From positions 107,501 to 167,500 of the forward strand of contig NZ_CP141595.1 in assembly GCF_035590735.1 (NCBI RefSeq): a stretch of 60,000 nt of DNA, in the 5' to 3' direction. Below, piece by piece: positions 34,379 through 49,861 of this stretch. Under the pieces are notes generated by a model. The model was not told the origin of the DNA, did not search any database, and saw only the letters and a program-made list of their open reading frames with translations. The DNA is from Rossellomorea aquimaris (GTDB lineage: Bacteria > Bacillota > Bacilli > Bacillales > Bacillaceae_B). Numbering within the stretch: the stretch's first letter is position 1; each line of letters opens with the position of its first letter. A program made the translations under genes and the position numbers.

Positions 34379-35569
34379 ATGGGTAAGGAAAAATTTGATC
34401 GTTCCAAGCAACATGCGAATATCGGTACAATCGGTCACGTTGACCACGGTAAAACAACTCTAACAGCTGCAATCACAACTACACTTCACAAGAAGTATGG
34501 TCGTGGAACTGCAATGGCATATGACCAAATTGACGGTGCTCCAGAAGAAAGAGAACGTGGAATCACAATCTCTACTGCGCACGTTGAGTATGAAACTGAT
34601 ACTCGTCACTATGCACACGTTGACTGCCCAGGACATGCTGACTATGTTAAAAACATGATCACTGGTGCTGCACAAATGGATGGTGGGATCCTAGTAGTTT
34701 CTGCTGCTGATGGCCCAATGCCACAAACTCGTGAGCACATCCTTCTTTCTCGTCAAGTAGGTGTTCCATACCTAGTTGTATTCATGAACAAATGTGACAT
34801 GGTAGACGACGAAGAGTTACTTGAATTAGTAGAAATGGAAGTACGTGACCTTCTTTCTGAGTACGATTTCCCTGGCGATGACGTACCAGTAATCAAAGGT
34901 TCTGCTCTTAAAGCTCTTGAAGGAGAAGCTGAGTGGGAAGAAAAAATCTACGAACTTATGGAAGCTGTAGATAGCTACATCCCAACTCCAGAGCGTGACA
35001 CTGAAAAGCCATTCATGATGCCTGTTGAGGATGTATTCTCAATCACAGGTCGTGGTACAGTTGCTACTGGTCGTGTTGAGCGTGGACAAGTTAAAGTTGG
35101 AGACACTATCGACATCATCGGTCTTTCTGAAGAGCCAAAATCTACTACTGTAACAGGTGTAGAAATGTTCCGTAAGCTTCTTGACTATGCTGAAGCTGGA
35201 GACAACATCGGTGCACTACTTCGTGGTGTAGCTCGTGAAGATATCCAACGTGGACAAGTACTTGCTAAGCCAGGTACAATCACTCCACACACAAAGTTCA
35301 AAGCAGAAGTTTATGTTCTTTCTAAAGAAGAGGGTGGACGTCACACTCCATTCTTCACTAACTACCGCCCACAGTTCTACTTCCGTACAACTGACGTAAC
35401 TGGTATCTGTAACCTTCCTGAAGGTGTAGAAATGGTTATGCCTGGCGATAACATCGAAATGACTGTTGAGCTTATCGCTCCAATCGCTATCGAAGAAGGT
35501 ACTAAGTTCTCTATCCGTGAGGGTGGACGTACTGTAGGTGCTGGAGTAGTAGCTACAATCACTGAGTAA
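34379..35569 (+). CDS. tuf: Elongation factor Tu
   Basis: A 396-aa GTPase that delivers aminoacyl-tRNA. G1 GHVDHGKT (19-26), switch-1 ERGITI, G3 DCPGHADY and G4 NKCD are all visible. Codon use is strongly biased, as expected for one of the most abundant proteins. The leader carries a TCAGAG/CTCTGA hairpin (34302-34329) of unknown role. A clear terminator follows. Confidence 0.98.
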   Translation: MGKEKFDRSKQHANIGTIGHVDHGKTTLTAAITTTLHKKYGRGTAMAYDQIDGAPEERERGITISTAHVEYETDTRHYAHVDCPGHADYVKNMITGAAQMDGGILVVSAADGPMPQTREHILLSRQVGVPYLVVFMNKCDMVDDEELLELVEMEVRDLLSEYDFPGDDVPVIKGSALKALEGEAEWEEKIYELMEAVDSYIPTPERDTEKPFMMPVEDVFSITGRGTVATGRVERGQVKVGDTIDIIGLSEEPKSTTVTGVEMFRKLLDYAEAGDNIGALLRGVAREDIQRGQVLAKPGTITPHTKFKAEVYVLSKEEGGRHTPFFTNYRPQFYFRTTDVTGICNLPEGVEMVMPGDNIEMTVELIAPIAIEEGTKFSIREGGRTVGAGVVATITE

Positions 35570-35581
35570 TCATTGATATCA

Positions 35582-35616
35582 AAAACAGATGGACATAATG
35601 TCCATCTGTTTTTTTT
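35582..35616 (+). terminator. Intrinsic terminator after tuf
   Basis: AACAGATGGACA pairs perfectly with TGTCCATCTGTT around a TAA loop, followed by eight or more T. It ends the str operon. Confidence 0.95.
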
Positions 35617-36564
<948 letters not shown>

Positions 36565-36599
36565 TTTATAAAAACCATAATTATTAGGAGGTGTGACTT

Positions 36600-37229
36600 A
36601 TGACCAAAGGAATCTTAGGAAGAAAGATTGGTATGACTCAAGTTTTCGCTGAAAACGGTGATCTTATCCCTGTAACTGTTATCGAAGCGGCTCAAAACGT
36701 GGTACTTCAAAAGAAATCTATCGATGTTGATGGCTACGAAGCTATCCAAGTAGGTTTTGAAGACAAACGTGAAAAGCTTTCTAACAAACCAGAGAGAGGC
36801 CACGTTGCTAAAGCTGAAACTGCTCCTAAGCGCTTCATCCGTGAAATCCGCGGTGTAAACGTAGAAGAGTACGAAGTTGGTCAAGAAGTCAAAGTTAATA
36901 TTTTCGCAGCAGGCGAAATCGTAGATGTAACAGGAGTTTCAAAAGGTAAAGGATTCCAAGGTGCTATCAAGCGTCATAACCAATCTCGCGGACCTATGTC
37001 CCATGGTTCTCGTTATCACCGTCGTCCTGGTTCAATGGGTCCTGTTGATCCAAACCGTGTATTCAAAGGTAAATTACTACCTGGACGTATGGGCGGAGAG
37101 CAAATTACAATTCAAAACCTTGAAATTGTAAAAGTTGATGCTGATCGTAACCTTATCTTAGTTAAAGGTAATGTACCTGGACCTAAGAAACAACTGATCA
37201 AAGTAAAGTCAGCTATTAAAGCAAACTAA
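36600..37229 (+). CDS. rplC: 50S ribosomal protein L3
   Basis: A 209-aa early-assembly protein whose extension reaches the peptidyl-transferase centre. [16 protein letters not shown] at the start and [13 protein letters not shown], then [14 protein letters not shown] in the central loop are conserved. TTAGGAGGTG precedes the ATG. Spacing to rplD is 30 bp. Confidence 0.98.
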   Translation: MTKGILGRKIGMTQVFAENGDLIPVTVIEAAQNVVLQKKSIDVDGYEAIQVGFEDKREKLSNKPERGHVAKAETAPKRFIREIRGVNVEEYEVGQEVKVNIFAAGEIVDVTGVSKGKGFQGAIKRHNQSRGPMSHGSRYHRRPGSMGPVDPNRVFKGKLLPGRMGGEQITIQNLEIVKVDADRNLILVKGNVPGPKKQLIKVKSAIKAN

Positions 37230-37259
37230 TAGAACTTTTCAAGAAAGGAGGAAACAAGA

Positions 37260-37883
37260 ATGCCGAAAGTAGCATTATTTAACCAAAGCGGTTCTAAAGT
37301 TGGTGATATCGAACTTAATGACACTGTTTTTGGTATCGAACCAAACAAACATGTAATGTTTGAAGCAGTATTGATGCAAAGAGCTTCTTTACGTCAAGGT
37401 AATCACAAAGTAAAAAATCGTTCTGAAGTACGTGGCGGTGGGCGTAAGCCTTGGCGTCAAAAAGGAACTGGCCGTGCTCGTCAAGGGTCAATCCGTTCTC
37501 CACAATGGCGCGGTGGTGGTACTGTATTTGGACCAGTTCCACGCAGCTACAGCTACAAACTTCCTAAGAAAGTTCGTCGCTTAGCGATCAAATCTGCTCT
37601 TTCTTCTAAAGTGGTAGAAGAAAACATTTTAGTATTAGAAGCATTGTCATTCGATGCTCCTAAAACAAAAGAATTTGCTAACGTTCTTAAAGGTCTTTCT
37701 GTTGATTCTAAAACATTAGTAATCACTGATGGAATCGACGAAAACGTAGCACTTTCAGCTCGTAACATCCCTGGTGTAACTGTTGTTCCTGCTGATGGAA
37801 TTAGCGTTCTGGATGTATTAGGACACGACAAACTAGTGATCACTAAATCAGCTGTTGAAAAAGTAGAGGAGGTGCTTGCATAA
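37260..37883 (+). CDS. rplD: 50S ribosomal protein L4
   Basis: A 207-aa exit-tunnel protein. The long basic loop [20 protein letters not shown] that lines the tunnel near L22 is intact, with no macrolide-type changes that I can recognise. The TAA stop shares its last A with the rplW ATG. In gamma-proteobacteria L4 regulates its operon; no equivalent site is evident here. Confidence 0.98.
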   Translation: MPKVALFNQSGSKVGDIELNDTVFGIEPNKHVMFEAVLMQRASLRQGNHKVKNRSEVRGGGRKPWRQKGTGRARQGSIRSPQWRGGGTVFGPVPRSYSYKLPKKVRRLAIKSALSSKVVEENILVLEALSFDAPKTKEFANVLKGLSVDSKTLVITDGIDENVALSARNIPGVTVVPADGISVLDVLGHDKLVITKSAVEKVEEVLA

Positions 37884-38167
37884 TGGATGTACGTGAAATC
37901 ATTAAGCGCCCCGTAATTACAGAGGCTTCAACTGATCTTATGTCTGAGAAAAAGTATACTTTCGAAGTTGATACTAGAGCTAACAAAACTCAAGTAAAAG
38001 ACGCTGTTGAAGTAATCTTTGACGTGAAAGTAGATAAAGTTAACATCATGAACTACAAAGGTAAGTTCAAACGTATGGGTAAACACGCTGGTTACACTAA
38101 CAAGCGTCGTAAAGCAATCGTTAAGCTTACTGCTGACAGTAAAGAAATCGAATTCTTTGAAGTATAA
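37883..38167 (+). CDS. rplW: 50S ribosomal protein L23
   Basis: A 94-aa protein at the tunnel exit, docking site for trigger factor and SRP. It starts [16 protein letters not shown] and contains the conserved [13 protein letters not shown] loop. Translation is likely coupled to rplD through TAATG; AGAGGAGG lies within the end of rplD. Confidence 0.97.
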   Translation: MDVREIIKRPVITEASTDLMSEKKYTFEVDTRANKTQVKDAVEVIFDVKVDKVNIMNYKGKFKRMGKHAGYTNKRRKAIVKLTADSKEIEFFEV

Positions 38168-38177
38168 AATTCTTTAA

Positions 38178-39029
<852 letters not shown>

Positions 39030-39089
39030 CGGGATTGTACTACGGTTCCTGAAAAGAGCCGTAGATCAATCACGAAGGGAGGTTCAAAC

Positions 39090-39368
39090 ATGGGTCGTAG
39101 CTTAAAAAAAGGACCTTTTGTTGATGATCATTTAATGAATAAGGTTGAGAAATTGAACGAAACTGAAGGCAAACAAGTTGTTAAAACTTGGTCTCGTCGC
39201 TCAACGATCTTCCCAGCATTCATCGGTCACACTATCGCAGTTTACGATGGTCGTAAACATGTACCTGTATACGTCACTGAAGACATGGTAGGGCACAAGC
39301 TTGGTGAATTCGCACCATCTCGTACTTACAAAGGTCACGCAAGTGATGATAAGAAAACAAGACGCTAA
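39090..39368 (+). CDS. rpsS: 30S ribosomal protein S19
   Basis: A 92-aa 30S head protein forming part of an intersubunit bridge with S13. [24 protein letters not shown] and [16 protein letters not shown] are diagnostic. GGGAGG precedes ATG 39090. Confidence 0.98.
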   Translation: MGRSLKKGPFVDDHLMNKVEKLNETEGKQVVKTWSRRSTIFPAFIGHTIAVYDGRKHVPVYVTEDMVGHKLGEFAPSRTYKGHASDDKKTRR

Positions 39369-39387
39369 TTGAGAGGAGGGTATCCTA

Positions 39388-39729
39388 ATGCAAGCAAAAG
39401 CTGTTGCAAGAACAGTACGTATTGCTCCTCGTAAAGTACGTTTAGTCGTTGATCTAATCCGAGGTAAGCAAGTTGGAGAAGCGGTTGCTATCTTAAAGCA
39501 TACACCTAAAGCTGCTTCACCAGTAATCGAAAAAGTACTTAAGTCTGCTATTGCGAACGCAGAGCACAACTTTGATATGGATATTAATAGCCTAGTGGTA
39601 ACTGAGGCTTATGTAAATGAAGGACCAACACTTAAACGTTTCCGTCCTCGTGCGATGGGACGTGCAAGTCAAATTAACAAACGTACAAGTCACATTACAC
39701 TTGTCGTATCAGAAAAGAAGGAGGGATAA
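39388..39729 (+). CDS. rplV: 50S ribosomal protein L22
   Basis: A 113-aa protein binding all 23S domains; its beta-hairpin reaches the exit tunnel constriction. [20 protein letters not shown] at the start and the hairpin [19 protein letters not shown] are intact. AGAGGAGGG precedes the ATG, and rpsC starts four bases after the stop. Confidence 0.98.
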   Translation: MQAKAVARTVRIAPRKVRLVVDLIRGKQVGEAVAILKHTPKAASPVIEKVLKSAIANAEHNFDMDINSLVVTEAYVNEGPTLKRFRPRAMGRASQINKRTSHITLVVSEKKEG

Positions 39730-39732
39730 GCT

Positions 39733-41019
<1,287 letters not shown>

Positions 41020-41039
41020 ATGAGAGGAGGTTTGCTTAA

Positions 41040-41716
<677 letters not shown>

Positions 41717-41755
41717 TAGATATTAGCATTGGGCCATTCAAGGAGGTGCGATGAA

Positions 41756-42067
41756 ATGCATGTAAAAAAAGGCGATAAAGTAATGGTCATTACTGGGAAA
41801 GATAAAGGCAAAACAGGTGTTGTTCTTGCTTCATTCCCTAAGAAAGACCGAGTGCTAGTTGAAGGAATCAACGTTGTAAAAAAACACGCTAAGCCTTCAC
41901 AGATGAACCCGCAAGGCGGAATCATCAGCCAAGAAGCATCTATCCATGTATCAAATGTTATGCTTCTAGATCCAAAATCTAACGAGCCAACTCGTGTAGG
42001 TTATAAGACAGAAGACGGCAAAAAAGTACGTGTAGCAAAAAAATCAGGTGAAGTTCTAGATAAATAG
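41756..42067 (+). CDS. rplX: 50S ribosomal protein L24
   Basis: A 103-aa KOW-domain protein that starts 50S assembly. [20 protein letters not shown] is the KOW motif and [17 protein letters not shown] follows. AAGGAGGTG at 41740-41748 fits ATG 41756; the open frame reaches 41729 without support. Confidence 0.97.
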   Translation: MHVKKGDKVMVITGKDKGKTGVVLASFPKKDRVLVEGINVVKKHAKPSQMNPQGGIISQEASIHVSNVMLLDPKSNEPTRVGYKTEDGKKVRVAKKSGEVLDK

Positions 42068-42093
42068 TACGATTAAGAAGGGAGGTATTCTGA

Positions 42094-42633
42094 ATGAACC
42101 GCCTAAAAGAAAAATTTCAACAAGAAATCAGTCCAGCTCTAGTGAGCAAATTCAATTACAAATCAGTAATGGAAGTACCTAAAGTTGAAAAGATCGTTGT
42201 CAACATGGGTATCGGTGAAGCTGTTCAAAACTCAAAAGCTCTTGATGTAGCTGTTGATGAGTTGACTCAAATCACTGGTCAAAAGCCAGTTGTAACAAAA
42301 GCTAAAAAATCTATCGCAGGCTTCCGTCTTCGTGAAGGTATGCCTATCGGTGCAAAAGTTACTCTTCGCGGAGAGCGTATGTACCAATTCTTAGATAAAT
42401 TAATTTCTGTTTCACTTCCACGTGTACGTGACTTCCGTGGTGTTTCTAAAAAAGCATTCGACGGTCGCGGTAACTACACATTAGGAGTTAAAGAGCAATT
42501 GATTTTCCCTGAGATTGACTATGATAAAGTGTCTAAAGTACGTGGTATGGATATCGTAATCGTAACAACTGCGAACACAGACGAAGAAGCTCGTGAATTA
42601 TTGACACAAATCGGAATGCCATTCCAAAAGTAA
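42094..42633 (+). CDS. rplE: 50S ribosomal protein L5
   Basis: A 179-aa 5S rRNA-binding protein of the central protuberance. [38 protein letters not shown] (two adjoining segments) and [19 protein letters not shown] are diagnostic. GGGAGG precedes the ATG. Confidence 0.98.
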   Translation: MNRLKEKFQQEISPALVSKFNYKSVMEVPKVEKIVVNMGIGEAVQNSKALDVAVDELTQITGQKPVVTKAKKSIAGFRLREGMPIGAKVTLRGERMYQFLDKLISVSLPRVRDFRGVSKKAFDGRGNYTLGVKEQLIFPEIDYDKVSKVRGMDIVIVTTANTDEEARELLTQIGMPFQK

Positions 42634-42843
<210 letters not shown>

Positions 42844-42873
42844 TACCCTATATTGGGAAGGAGGTAAATTATT

Positions 42874-43272
42874 ATGACAATGACAGATCCAATTGCAGAT
42901 TTGCTTACTCGCATCCGTAATGCGAACATGGTTCGTCACGAAAGATTAGAAGTTCCTGCTTCTAACATCAAGAAAGAAATTGCAGAAATCCTTAAACGTG
43001 AAGGTTTCGTACGTGACGTAGAATATGTAGAAGATAACAAGCAAGGTGTTATCCGCATTTTCTTAAAATATGGAGCAAACAACGAACGTGTAATTACTGG
43101 ATTAAAGCGTATCTCTAAACCTGGTTTACGTGTATATGCGAAATCTACAGAGGTACCTAGAGTATTAAACGGTTTAGGTATCGCACTTGTTTCTACTTCT
43201 ACAGGTGTTTTAACTGATAAAGAAGCTCGTGCTCAACAAGTAGGCGGAGAAGTACTAGCTTACGTTTGGTAA
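42874..43272 (+). CDS. rpsH: 30S ribosomal protein S8
   Basis: A 132-aa primary 16S binder (central domain). [16 protein letters not shown] and the C-terminal [18 protein letters not shown] are conserved. GAAGGAGG precedes ATG 42874. S8 autoregulates the spc operon in E. coli; a matching site near rplE is not evident here. Confidence 0.98.
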   Translation: MTMTDPIADLLTRIRNANMVRHERLEVPASNIKKEIAEILKREGFVRDVEYVEDNKQGVIRIFLKYGANNERVITGLKRISKPGLRVYAKSTEVPRVLNGLGIALVSTSTGVLTDKEARAQQVGGEVLAYVW

Positions 43273-43302
43273 TATTTTTTATATGAATGGAGGTGCAACA
43301 GG

Positions 43303-43842
43303 ATGTCACGTGTAGGAAAACTACCAATTGAAATTCCATCTGACGTTACTCTAACAGTAGGTGAAGATAACACTGTAACTGTAAAAGGACCTAAAGGGGA
43401 ACTTTCTCGTACATTCAATTCTGATATTAAAGTAGAATTAGAAGGAAACGTAGCAACAGTTACTCGCCCTTCTGATGCAAAAGAACACCGCGCGTTACAC
43501 GGTACAACTCGTGCCCTAATCGCGAACATGGTTGAAGGTGTATCTAAAGGGTTCCAAAGAAATCTTGAGCTAGTCGGTGTAGGTTACCGTGCTCAAAAAC
43601 AAGGTACTAAGCTTGTACTTAACGTTGGTTACTCTCACCCAGTTGAGATCGAACCAGAACAAGGTATCGAGATCGAAGTACCGGCAAACACAAAGATATC
43701 TATCAAAGGTATCGATAAAGAACGTGTTGGAGCATTAGCTGCAAACATTCGTGCTGTACGCTCTCCTGAGCCTTACAAAGGAAAAGGTATTCGCTACGAA
43801 GGTGAATATGTTCGTCGTAAAGAAGGTAAAACAGGTAAATAA
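43303..43842 (+). CDS. rplF: 50S ribosomal protein L6
   Basis: A 179-aa two-domain protein near the sarcin-ricin loop. [29 protein letters not shown] and [15 protein letters not shown] are diagnostic. TGGAGGTG precedes the ATG. Confidence 0.98.
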   Translation: MSRVGKLPIEIPSDVTLTVGEDNTVTVKGPKGELSRTFNSDIKVELEGNVATVTRPSDAKEHRALHGTTRALIANMVEGVSKGFQRNLELVGVGYRAQKQGTKLVLNVGYSHPVEIEPEQGIEIEVPANTKISIKGIDKERVGALAANIRAVRSPEPYKGKGIRYEGEYVRRKEGKTGK

Positions 43843-43875
43843 TGCCGCGTAGGCAAAAGAAAGGAGTGACCGTAG

Positions 43876-44238
43876 GTGATTACTAAGCCAGATAAGAACA
43901 AAACACGTAAGAAGAGACATGCTCGTGTCCGTTCAAAGATTACTGGAACTGAAACTCGTCCTCGTTTGAACGTTTTCCGTTCTAACAAAAATATCTACGC
44001 TCAACTTATCGATGACGTGAACGGTGTTACTCTAGCAAGTGCATCTTCTCAAGATAAAGATTTCGATCTAGATTCAGCTGCTACTATCGATGCAGCAGCA
44101 AAAGTTGGAGAACTAGTTGCGAAACGTGCAGTAGATAAAGGAATGAAATCCGTGGTATTTGACCGTGGTGGATATTTATATCATGGCCGTATCAAAGCTT
44201 TAGCTGAAGCAGCTCGTGAAAACGGCTTAGAATTTTAA
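43876..44238 (+). CDS. rplR: 50S ribosomal protein L18
   Basis: A 120-aa 5S rRNA-binding protein. [18 protein letters not shown] and [21 protein letters not shown] are typical. The start is GTG 43876 with AAAGGAGTGA upstream. Its neighbours rplF and rpsE follow the standard spc order. Confidence 0.97.
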   Translation: MITKPDKNKTRKKRHARVRSKITGTETRPRLNVFRSNKNIYAQLIDDVNGVTLASASSQDKDFDLDSAATIDAAAKVGELVAKRAVDKGMKSVVFDRGGYLYHGRIKALAEAARENGLEF

Positions 44239-44261
44239 TAAAAAAAGGAGGGACAATCCAG

Positions 44262-44762
44262 ATGCGTCGTATTGATCCAAGTAAACTAGAATTTGAAGAA
44301 CGCGTAGTTACAATCAATCGTGTTGCGAAAGTTGTTAAAGGTGGACGTCGTTTCCGTTTCGCTGCTCTTGTAGTAGTAGGCGACAAAAACGGTCACGTTG
44401 GTTTCGGAACTGGTAAAGCTCAGGAAGTACCTGATGCAATCCGTAAAGCGATTGAAGATGCGAAGAAAAATCTAATTGAAGTTCCTATGGTTGATGGTAC
44501 AACACCTCACCTAGTAACTGGACGATTTGGTGCTGGTCAAATCCTGATCAAACCTGCTTCTGCGGGTACAGGAATTATCGCCGGTGGACCTGTTCGTGCC
44601 GTACTTGAATTAGCTGGTGTTCAAGATATCCTATCTAAGTCTTTAGGATCTAACACTCCAATTAACATGGTTCGCGCTACTATCGAAGGTTTAAAACAAT
44701 TAAAGCGTGCTGAAGACGTTGCAAAATTACGTGGTAAATCAGTAGAAGAGATATTAGGATAA
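44262..44762 (+). CDS. rpsE: 30S ribosomal protein S5
   Basis: A 166-aa protein important for decoding accuracy and mRNA unwinding at the entry. The double-stranded RNA-binding-like domain ([20 protein letters not shown], then [17 protein letters not shown]) holds the loop where spectinomycin resistance changes occur; it looks wild type. AAAGGAGGG precedes the ATG. Confidence 0.98.
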   Translation: MRRIDPSKLEFEERVVTINRVAKVVKGGRRFRFAALVVVGDKNGHVGFGTGKAQEVPDAIRKAIEDAKKNLIEVPMVDGTTPHLVTGRFGAGQILIKPASAGTGIIAGGPVRAVLELAGVQDILSKSLGSNTPINMVRATIEGLKQLKRAEDVAKLRGKSVEEILG

Positions 44763-44775
44763 GGGAGGGATAACG

Positions 44776-44958
44776 ATGGCTAACAAACTAGAAATTACCC
44801 TCACTCGCAGTACAATTGGTCGTCCACAAGATCAACGTAAAACTGTTGAAGCTTTAGGACTTCGCAAAATGCATCAAACAGTTGAACAACAAGATAATGC
44901 TGCTATCCGCGGTATGATCAACAAAGTTGCTCACCTTGTAACGGTTACAGAAAAATAA
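44776..44958 (+). CDS. rpmD: 50S ribosomal protein L30
   Basis: A 60-aa protein: [20 protein letters not shown] and [15 protein letters not shown] are diagnostic of L30. GGGAGGG precedes the ATG, 13 bp after rpsE. Confidence 0.97.
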   Translation: MANKLEITLTRSTIGRPQDQRKTVEALGLRKMHQTVEQQDNAAIRGMINKVAHLVTVTEK

Positions 44959-44990
44959 TCGATTTCTTTCGAAAAAAAGGAGGTGCCGAC

Positions 44991-45431
44991 ATGAAATTAC
45001 ATGAGTTAAAGCCTACAGAAGGTTCACGTAAGGTCCGCAATCGTGTAGGACGTGGTATTGGTTCAGGTAATGGAAAGACTTCTGGTAAAGGTCATAAAGG
45101 ACAAAACGCTCGTTCAGGTGGCGGAACTCGTCCTGGCTTTGAGGGTGGTCAAACACCATTATTCCAACGTCTACCAAAACGTGGATTCACGAACATCAAT
45201 CGTAAAGAATATGCAATCGTCAACCTTGACGCATTGAATCGCTTCGAAGATGGTACAGAAGTTACTCCAGCTCTACTTGTAGAAACTGGCGTAGTGAGTA
45301 ACGAAAAAGCGGGAATTAAGATTCTTGGTAAAGGTTCAATCGAGAAAAAGCTTACAGTAAAAGCACAAAAATTCTCAACCACTGCTAAAGAAGCTATCGA
45401 AGCTGCTGGCGGTACATCCGAGGTGATCTAA
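44991..45431 (+). CDS. rplO: 50S ribosomal protein L15
   Basis: A 146-aa late-assembly protein with the glycine-rich basic N-terminal extension ([20 protein letters not shown]) and the [15 protein letters not shown] segment. AAAGGAGGTG precedes the ATG. The TAA stop overlaps the secY ATG by one base. Confidence 0.98.
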   Translation: MKLHELKPTEGSRKVRNRVGRGIGSGNGKTSGKGHKGQNARSGGGTRPGFEGGQTPLFQRLPKRGFTNINRKEYAIVNLDALNRFEDGTEVTPALLVETGVVSNEKAGIKILGKGSIEKKLTVKAQKFSTTAKEAIEAAGGTSEVI

Positions 45432-46723
45432 TGTTTCAAACTATCTCCAATTTTATGCGCGTGGGTGATATAAGAAATAAAATTATTTTCACCCTTCTAA
45501 TGTTAATAGTCTTCCGTCTTGGTACCTTTATTCCGGTTCCAAACGTAGACGCTGATGTATTGAAAATGCAAGACCAGGCAGGGATTCTCGGATTCCTGAA
45601 TACATTTGGTGGCGGTGCACTGCAAAACTTCTCCATCTTTGCGATGGGAATTATGCCTTACATTACTGCTTCTATCATCGTACAACTCCTGCAAATGGAC
45701 GTTGTTCCGAAGTTTACAGAGTGGTCTAAGCAAGGTGAAGTCGGACGCCGAAAATTAGCTCAGTTCACACGTTATTTCACCATCGTTCTCGGATTCATCC
45801 AAGCTTTAGGTATGTCCTATGGTTTCAATAGAATATATGGTGGAATGCTTATCCAAAGCCCAGGAGTTAGTACGTACCTACTAATAGCGTTAGTTCTAAC
45901 AGCTGGTACGGCTTTTCTTATGTGGTTAGGTGAACAAATCACGGCTAAAGGTGTAGGGAATGGTATTTCGATCCTGATCTTTGCAGGTATCGTTGCTGCT
46001 ATCCCTAACACAGTAAACCAAATCTATGCTCAACAAATTGAAGGGGCAGGCGAACAGCTCTTCCTTCGAATTGTGGTTCTTGCACTTCTTGTTTTAGCAG
46101 TTATTGCAATCGTGGTTGGTGTCGTGTTTATTCAACAAGCACTTCGTAAAATTCCGATTCAATATGCAAAACGTTTAGTGGGGCGTAGTCCGGTTGGTGG
46201 ACAATCAACACATCTACCGTTAAAGGTAAATGCTGCGGGTGTTATTCCAGTTATCTTTGCGATTTCTTTCATAATCACGCCACAGACCATTTCATCCTTC
46301 TTCGGAGAAAATGATGTGACAAGTACTATCCAGTACATCTTTGATTACACTAAACCAGTTGGTATGATCATCTATGTAGCTCTGATCGTTGCCTTTACGT
46401 ATTTCTATGCTTTCATTCAAGTGAATCCAGAACAAATGGCTGAAAACTTGAAGAAGCAAGGTGGATATATCCCTGGTATTCGTCCAGGTAAAACCACACA
46501 AGAGTATCTCACTCGCGTTCTGTATCGTCTAACATTTGTTGGGGCAATCTTCTTAGCTGTCATCTCGATTCTTCCTGTTTTCTTCATTAACTTTGCGGGA
46601 TTACCTCCTGCAGCTCAGATCGGTGGAACAAGCTTACTCATCGTAGTAGGGGTTGCACTTGAGACAATGAAGCAACTGGAAGCGCAGTTAGTGAAACGTC
46701 ACTACAAAGGATTTATTAAATAA
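45431..46723 (+). CDS. secY: SecY, protein translocase channel
   Basis: A 430-aa integral membrane protein with ten hydrophobic spans, forming the Sec channel with SecE (encoded at 19009) and SecG. The plug region after TM1 (FLNTFGGGALQNFSIFAMGI), the C4-C5 loop QQALRKIPIQYAKR and the C5 segment NLKKQGGYIPGIRPG that binds SecA and the ribosome are all visible. Its start is coupled to rplO by TAATG. Confidence 0.98.
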   Translation: MFQTISNFMRVGDIRNKIIFTLLMLIVFRLGTFIPVPNVDADVLKMQDQAGILGFLNTFGGGALQNFSIFAMGIMPYITASIIVQLLQMDVVPKFTEWSKQGEVGRRKLAQFTRYFTIVLGFIQALGMSYGFNRIYGGMLIQSPGVSTYLLIALVLTAGTAFLMWLGEQITAKGVGNGISILIFAGIVAAIPNTVNQIYAQQIEGAGEQLFLRIVVLALLVLAVIAIVVGVVFIQQALRKIPIQYAKRLVGRSPVGGQSTHLPLKVNAAGVIPVIFAISFIITPQTISSFFGENDVTSTIQYIFDYTKPVGMIIYVALIVAFTYFYAFIQVNPEQMAENLKKQGGYIPGIRPGKTTQEYLTRVLYRLTFVGAIFLAVISILPVFFINFAGLPPAAQIGGTSLLIVVGVALETMKQLEAQLVKRHYKGFIK

Positions 46724-46765
46724 GAGGGTTTTCGGGAACGTTTTGTTCCTGAAGCCATTTTATAG

Positions 46766-47436
<671 letters not shown>

Positions 47437-47437
<1 letters not shown>

Positions 47438-48183
47438 TGATCATTTCTAAAACTCCGAGAGAGATTGAGATTATGCGGCAAGCTGGAAAGATTGTGGCAT
47501 TAACTCATGCGGAATTGCAAAAGCATATTTCTCCGGGAATATCGACGAAGGAATTGGATGCAATTGCTGAAAAATTCATTCGTAAACATGATGCAATTCC
47601 ATCTTTTAAAGGGTATAATGGGTTTCGTGGCAGCATCTGTGCTTCCGTCAACAATGAGTTGGTTCATGGAATTCCAGGCGATCGGGTATTGAAAGATGGC
47701 GATATAATCAGCATCGATATCGGTGCTAAATATAACGGTTATCACGGTGACTCGGCTTGGACATATCCAGTTGGAACAATAGATGATGAAACCCAGAAGC
47801 TTCTGGATGTTACGGAAGAGTCGTTATTTCTGGGACTTAAGGAAGCTAAACCAGGCGAGCGTCTGTCGAATATCTCTCATAGTATACAAACATTTGTTGA
47901 GGCTAATGGCTTTTCTATCGTTCGAGAGTATGTGGGGCACGGAGTTGGTCAAGACTTACATGAGGATCCGCAAATTCCTCATTATGGACCACCCAACAAA
48001 GGTCCTCGTTTAAAGCCTGGTATGGTACTGGCTATTGAACCAATGGTTAATGCAGGAAGTCGATATGTTAGAACGTTATCAGATAACTGGACAGTCGTCA
48101 CAGTAGATGATAAAATGTGTGCGCACTTTGAACACACCATTGCAATTACTGAAGACGGCTATGAGATATTGACGAAAGCCTAA
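47437..48183 (+). CDS. map: Methionine aminopeptidase
   Basis: A 248-aa type I enzyme removing the N-terminal methionine of new proteins. The five metal ligands sit in [18 protein letters not shown] (two Asp), [12 protein letters not shown] (His), AIEPM (Glu) and FEHTIAIT (Glu). It overlaps adk by one base (TAATG). Position within the spc operon is standard for Firmicutes. Confidence 0.97.
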
Positions 48184-48198
48184 GTGAAGGTGATTGGA

Positions 48199-48522
48199 TT
48201 GATCGACTCAGATTCGACGATTCCGAGGATAGGCCAGATTGTTCAAACCCTTAAGGGGAGAGAATCAGGAAGCTACTCGGTCGTTGTTCAGCAATTGGAT
48301 GAACGTTTTGTACTCATAGCAGATGGAGATCGAAGAAAGTTTGATCGCGCCAAGCGAAAGAACATCGCTCATCTTCACTTGTGTGACTATGTTTCTCCAG
48401 AAGTTCAAAACAGTATTATAGAAACAGGAAGAGTTACGAACGGTAAACTGCGTTATGCTGTTTCAAAGTTTGTTAACGAAGTTTTAAATGATGAGAAGAA
48501 GGGAGACATGTTCGATGGCTAA
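48199..48522 (+). CDS. KOW-domain RNA-binding protein (L14e-like, YbzG type)
   Basis: About 107 aa. The N-terminal KOW-like motif ([20 protein letters not shown]) and the [19 protein letters not shown] segment resemble the L14e/L6e/L27e family. Bacillus has such a gene between map and infA. The start is uncertain: GTG 48184 and GTG 48190 are in frame, but AAGGTG at 48187-48192 best serves TTG 48199. The function in bacteria is not established; ribosome or RNA binding is inferred. The end overlaps infA by eight bases. Confidence 0.8.
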   Translation: MIDSDSTIPRIGQIVQTLKGRESGSYSVVVQQLDERFVLIADGDRRKFDRAKRKNIAHLHLCDYVSPEVQNSIIETGRVTNGKLRYAVSKFVNEVLNDEKKGDMFDG

Positions 48523-48733
48523 GGATGATGTAATTGAAGTTGAAGGTAAGGTCGCCGAGACTTTGCCCAATGCGATGTTTAAGGTAGAATTAGAAAATGG
48601 TCATACAGTACTGGCACATGTTTCAGGAAAGATCCGTATGCATTTCATTCGTATCCTACCTGGTGACAAGGTAACAGTAGAATTATCACCGTATGACTTA
48701 ACTCGTGGTAGAATCACTTATCGTTATAAATAA
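48515..48733 (+). CDS. infA: Translation initiation factor IF-1
   Basis: A 72-aa OB-fold protein occupying the A site during initiation. [20 protein letters not shown] and [11 protein letters not shown] are diagnostic. GGGAGA at 48501-48506 within the preceding gene supports ATG 48515; the open frame to 48488 is not used. Confidence 0.98.
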   Translation: MAKDDVIEVEGKVAETLPNAMFKVELENGHTVLAHVSGKIRMHFIRILPGDKVTVELSPYDLTRGRITYRYK

Positions 48734-48765
48734 TCTATTGCACTCCGTACTATTAAGGAGGTTAG

Positions 48766-48885
<120 letters not shown>

Positions 48886-48909
48886 TCTTAAAGGAGGTGC
48901 GCTATCACT

Positions 48910-49275
48910 ATGGCACGTATTGCTGGTGTAGACATTCCACGTGACAAACGTGTTGTCATTTCATTAACATACATCTACGGTATTGGTAAAAATACTGCAG
49001 CGAAAATCTTATCTGAAGCTGGTGTATCTGAGGATACTCGCGTTCGCGATCTTACTGACGACGAACTAGGAAAGATTCGTGATATCGTTGATAAATTAAA
49101 AGTAGAAGGTGATCTTCGTCGTGAAGTATCACTAAACATCAAACGTCTTATGGAAATCGGTTCATACCGCGGTCTTCGTCACCGTCGTGGACTACCTGTT
49201 CGTGGTCAACATACGAAGAACAATGCTCGTACACGTAAAGGTCCTCGTAAGACTGTAGCTAACAAGAAAAAATAA
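48910..49275 (+). CDS. rpsM: 30S ribosomal protein S13
   Basis: A 121-aa 30S head protein bridging to the 50S and contacting P-site t[35 protein letters not shown] and the basic tail [17 protein letters not shown] are diagnostic. AAAGGAGGTG precedes the ATG. Confidence 0.98.
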   Translation: MARIAGVDIPRDKRVVISLTYIYGIGKNTAAKILSEAGVSEDTRVRDLTDDELGKIRDIVDKLKVEGDLRREVSLNIKRLMEIGSYRGLRHRRGLPVRGQHTKNNARTRKGPRKTVANKKK

Positions 49276-49282
49276 TAGGTAA

Positions 49283-49690
<408 letters not shown>

Positions 49691-49706
49691 TTTTTCTGTA
49701 TAAATT

Positions 49707-49735
49707 TTGTATCGTTGTCTATAATGGGATATGAT
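49707..49735 (+). promoter_or_regulatory. Possible internal promoter overlapping an inverted repeat before rpoA
   Basis: TTGTAT (49707-49712), 17-bp spacer, TATGAT (49730-49735). The two boxes lie in the arms of a perfect 7-bp inverted repeat, TTGTATC (49707-49713) and GATACAA (49733-49739). Either reading is possible: a weak promoter, or an RNA hairpin between rpsK and rpoA. Confidence 0.4.
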
Positions 49736-49861
49736 ACAAGATACGTTCATTCAGAAAAGTAACCAGTTGTTGGTGCACAATAGGGAACGTAAACATGGGG
49801 AATTTCGGACTTTAACTTATTTAGCCCGGAGTTTCGACGTTTTGAAGGAGGGTAAATATTA

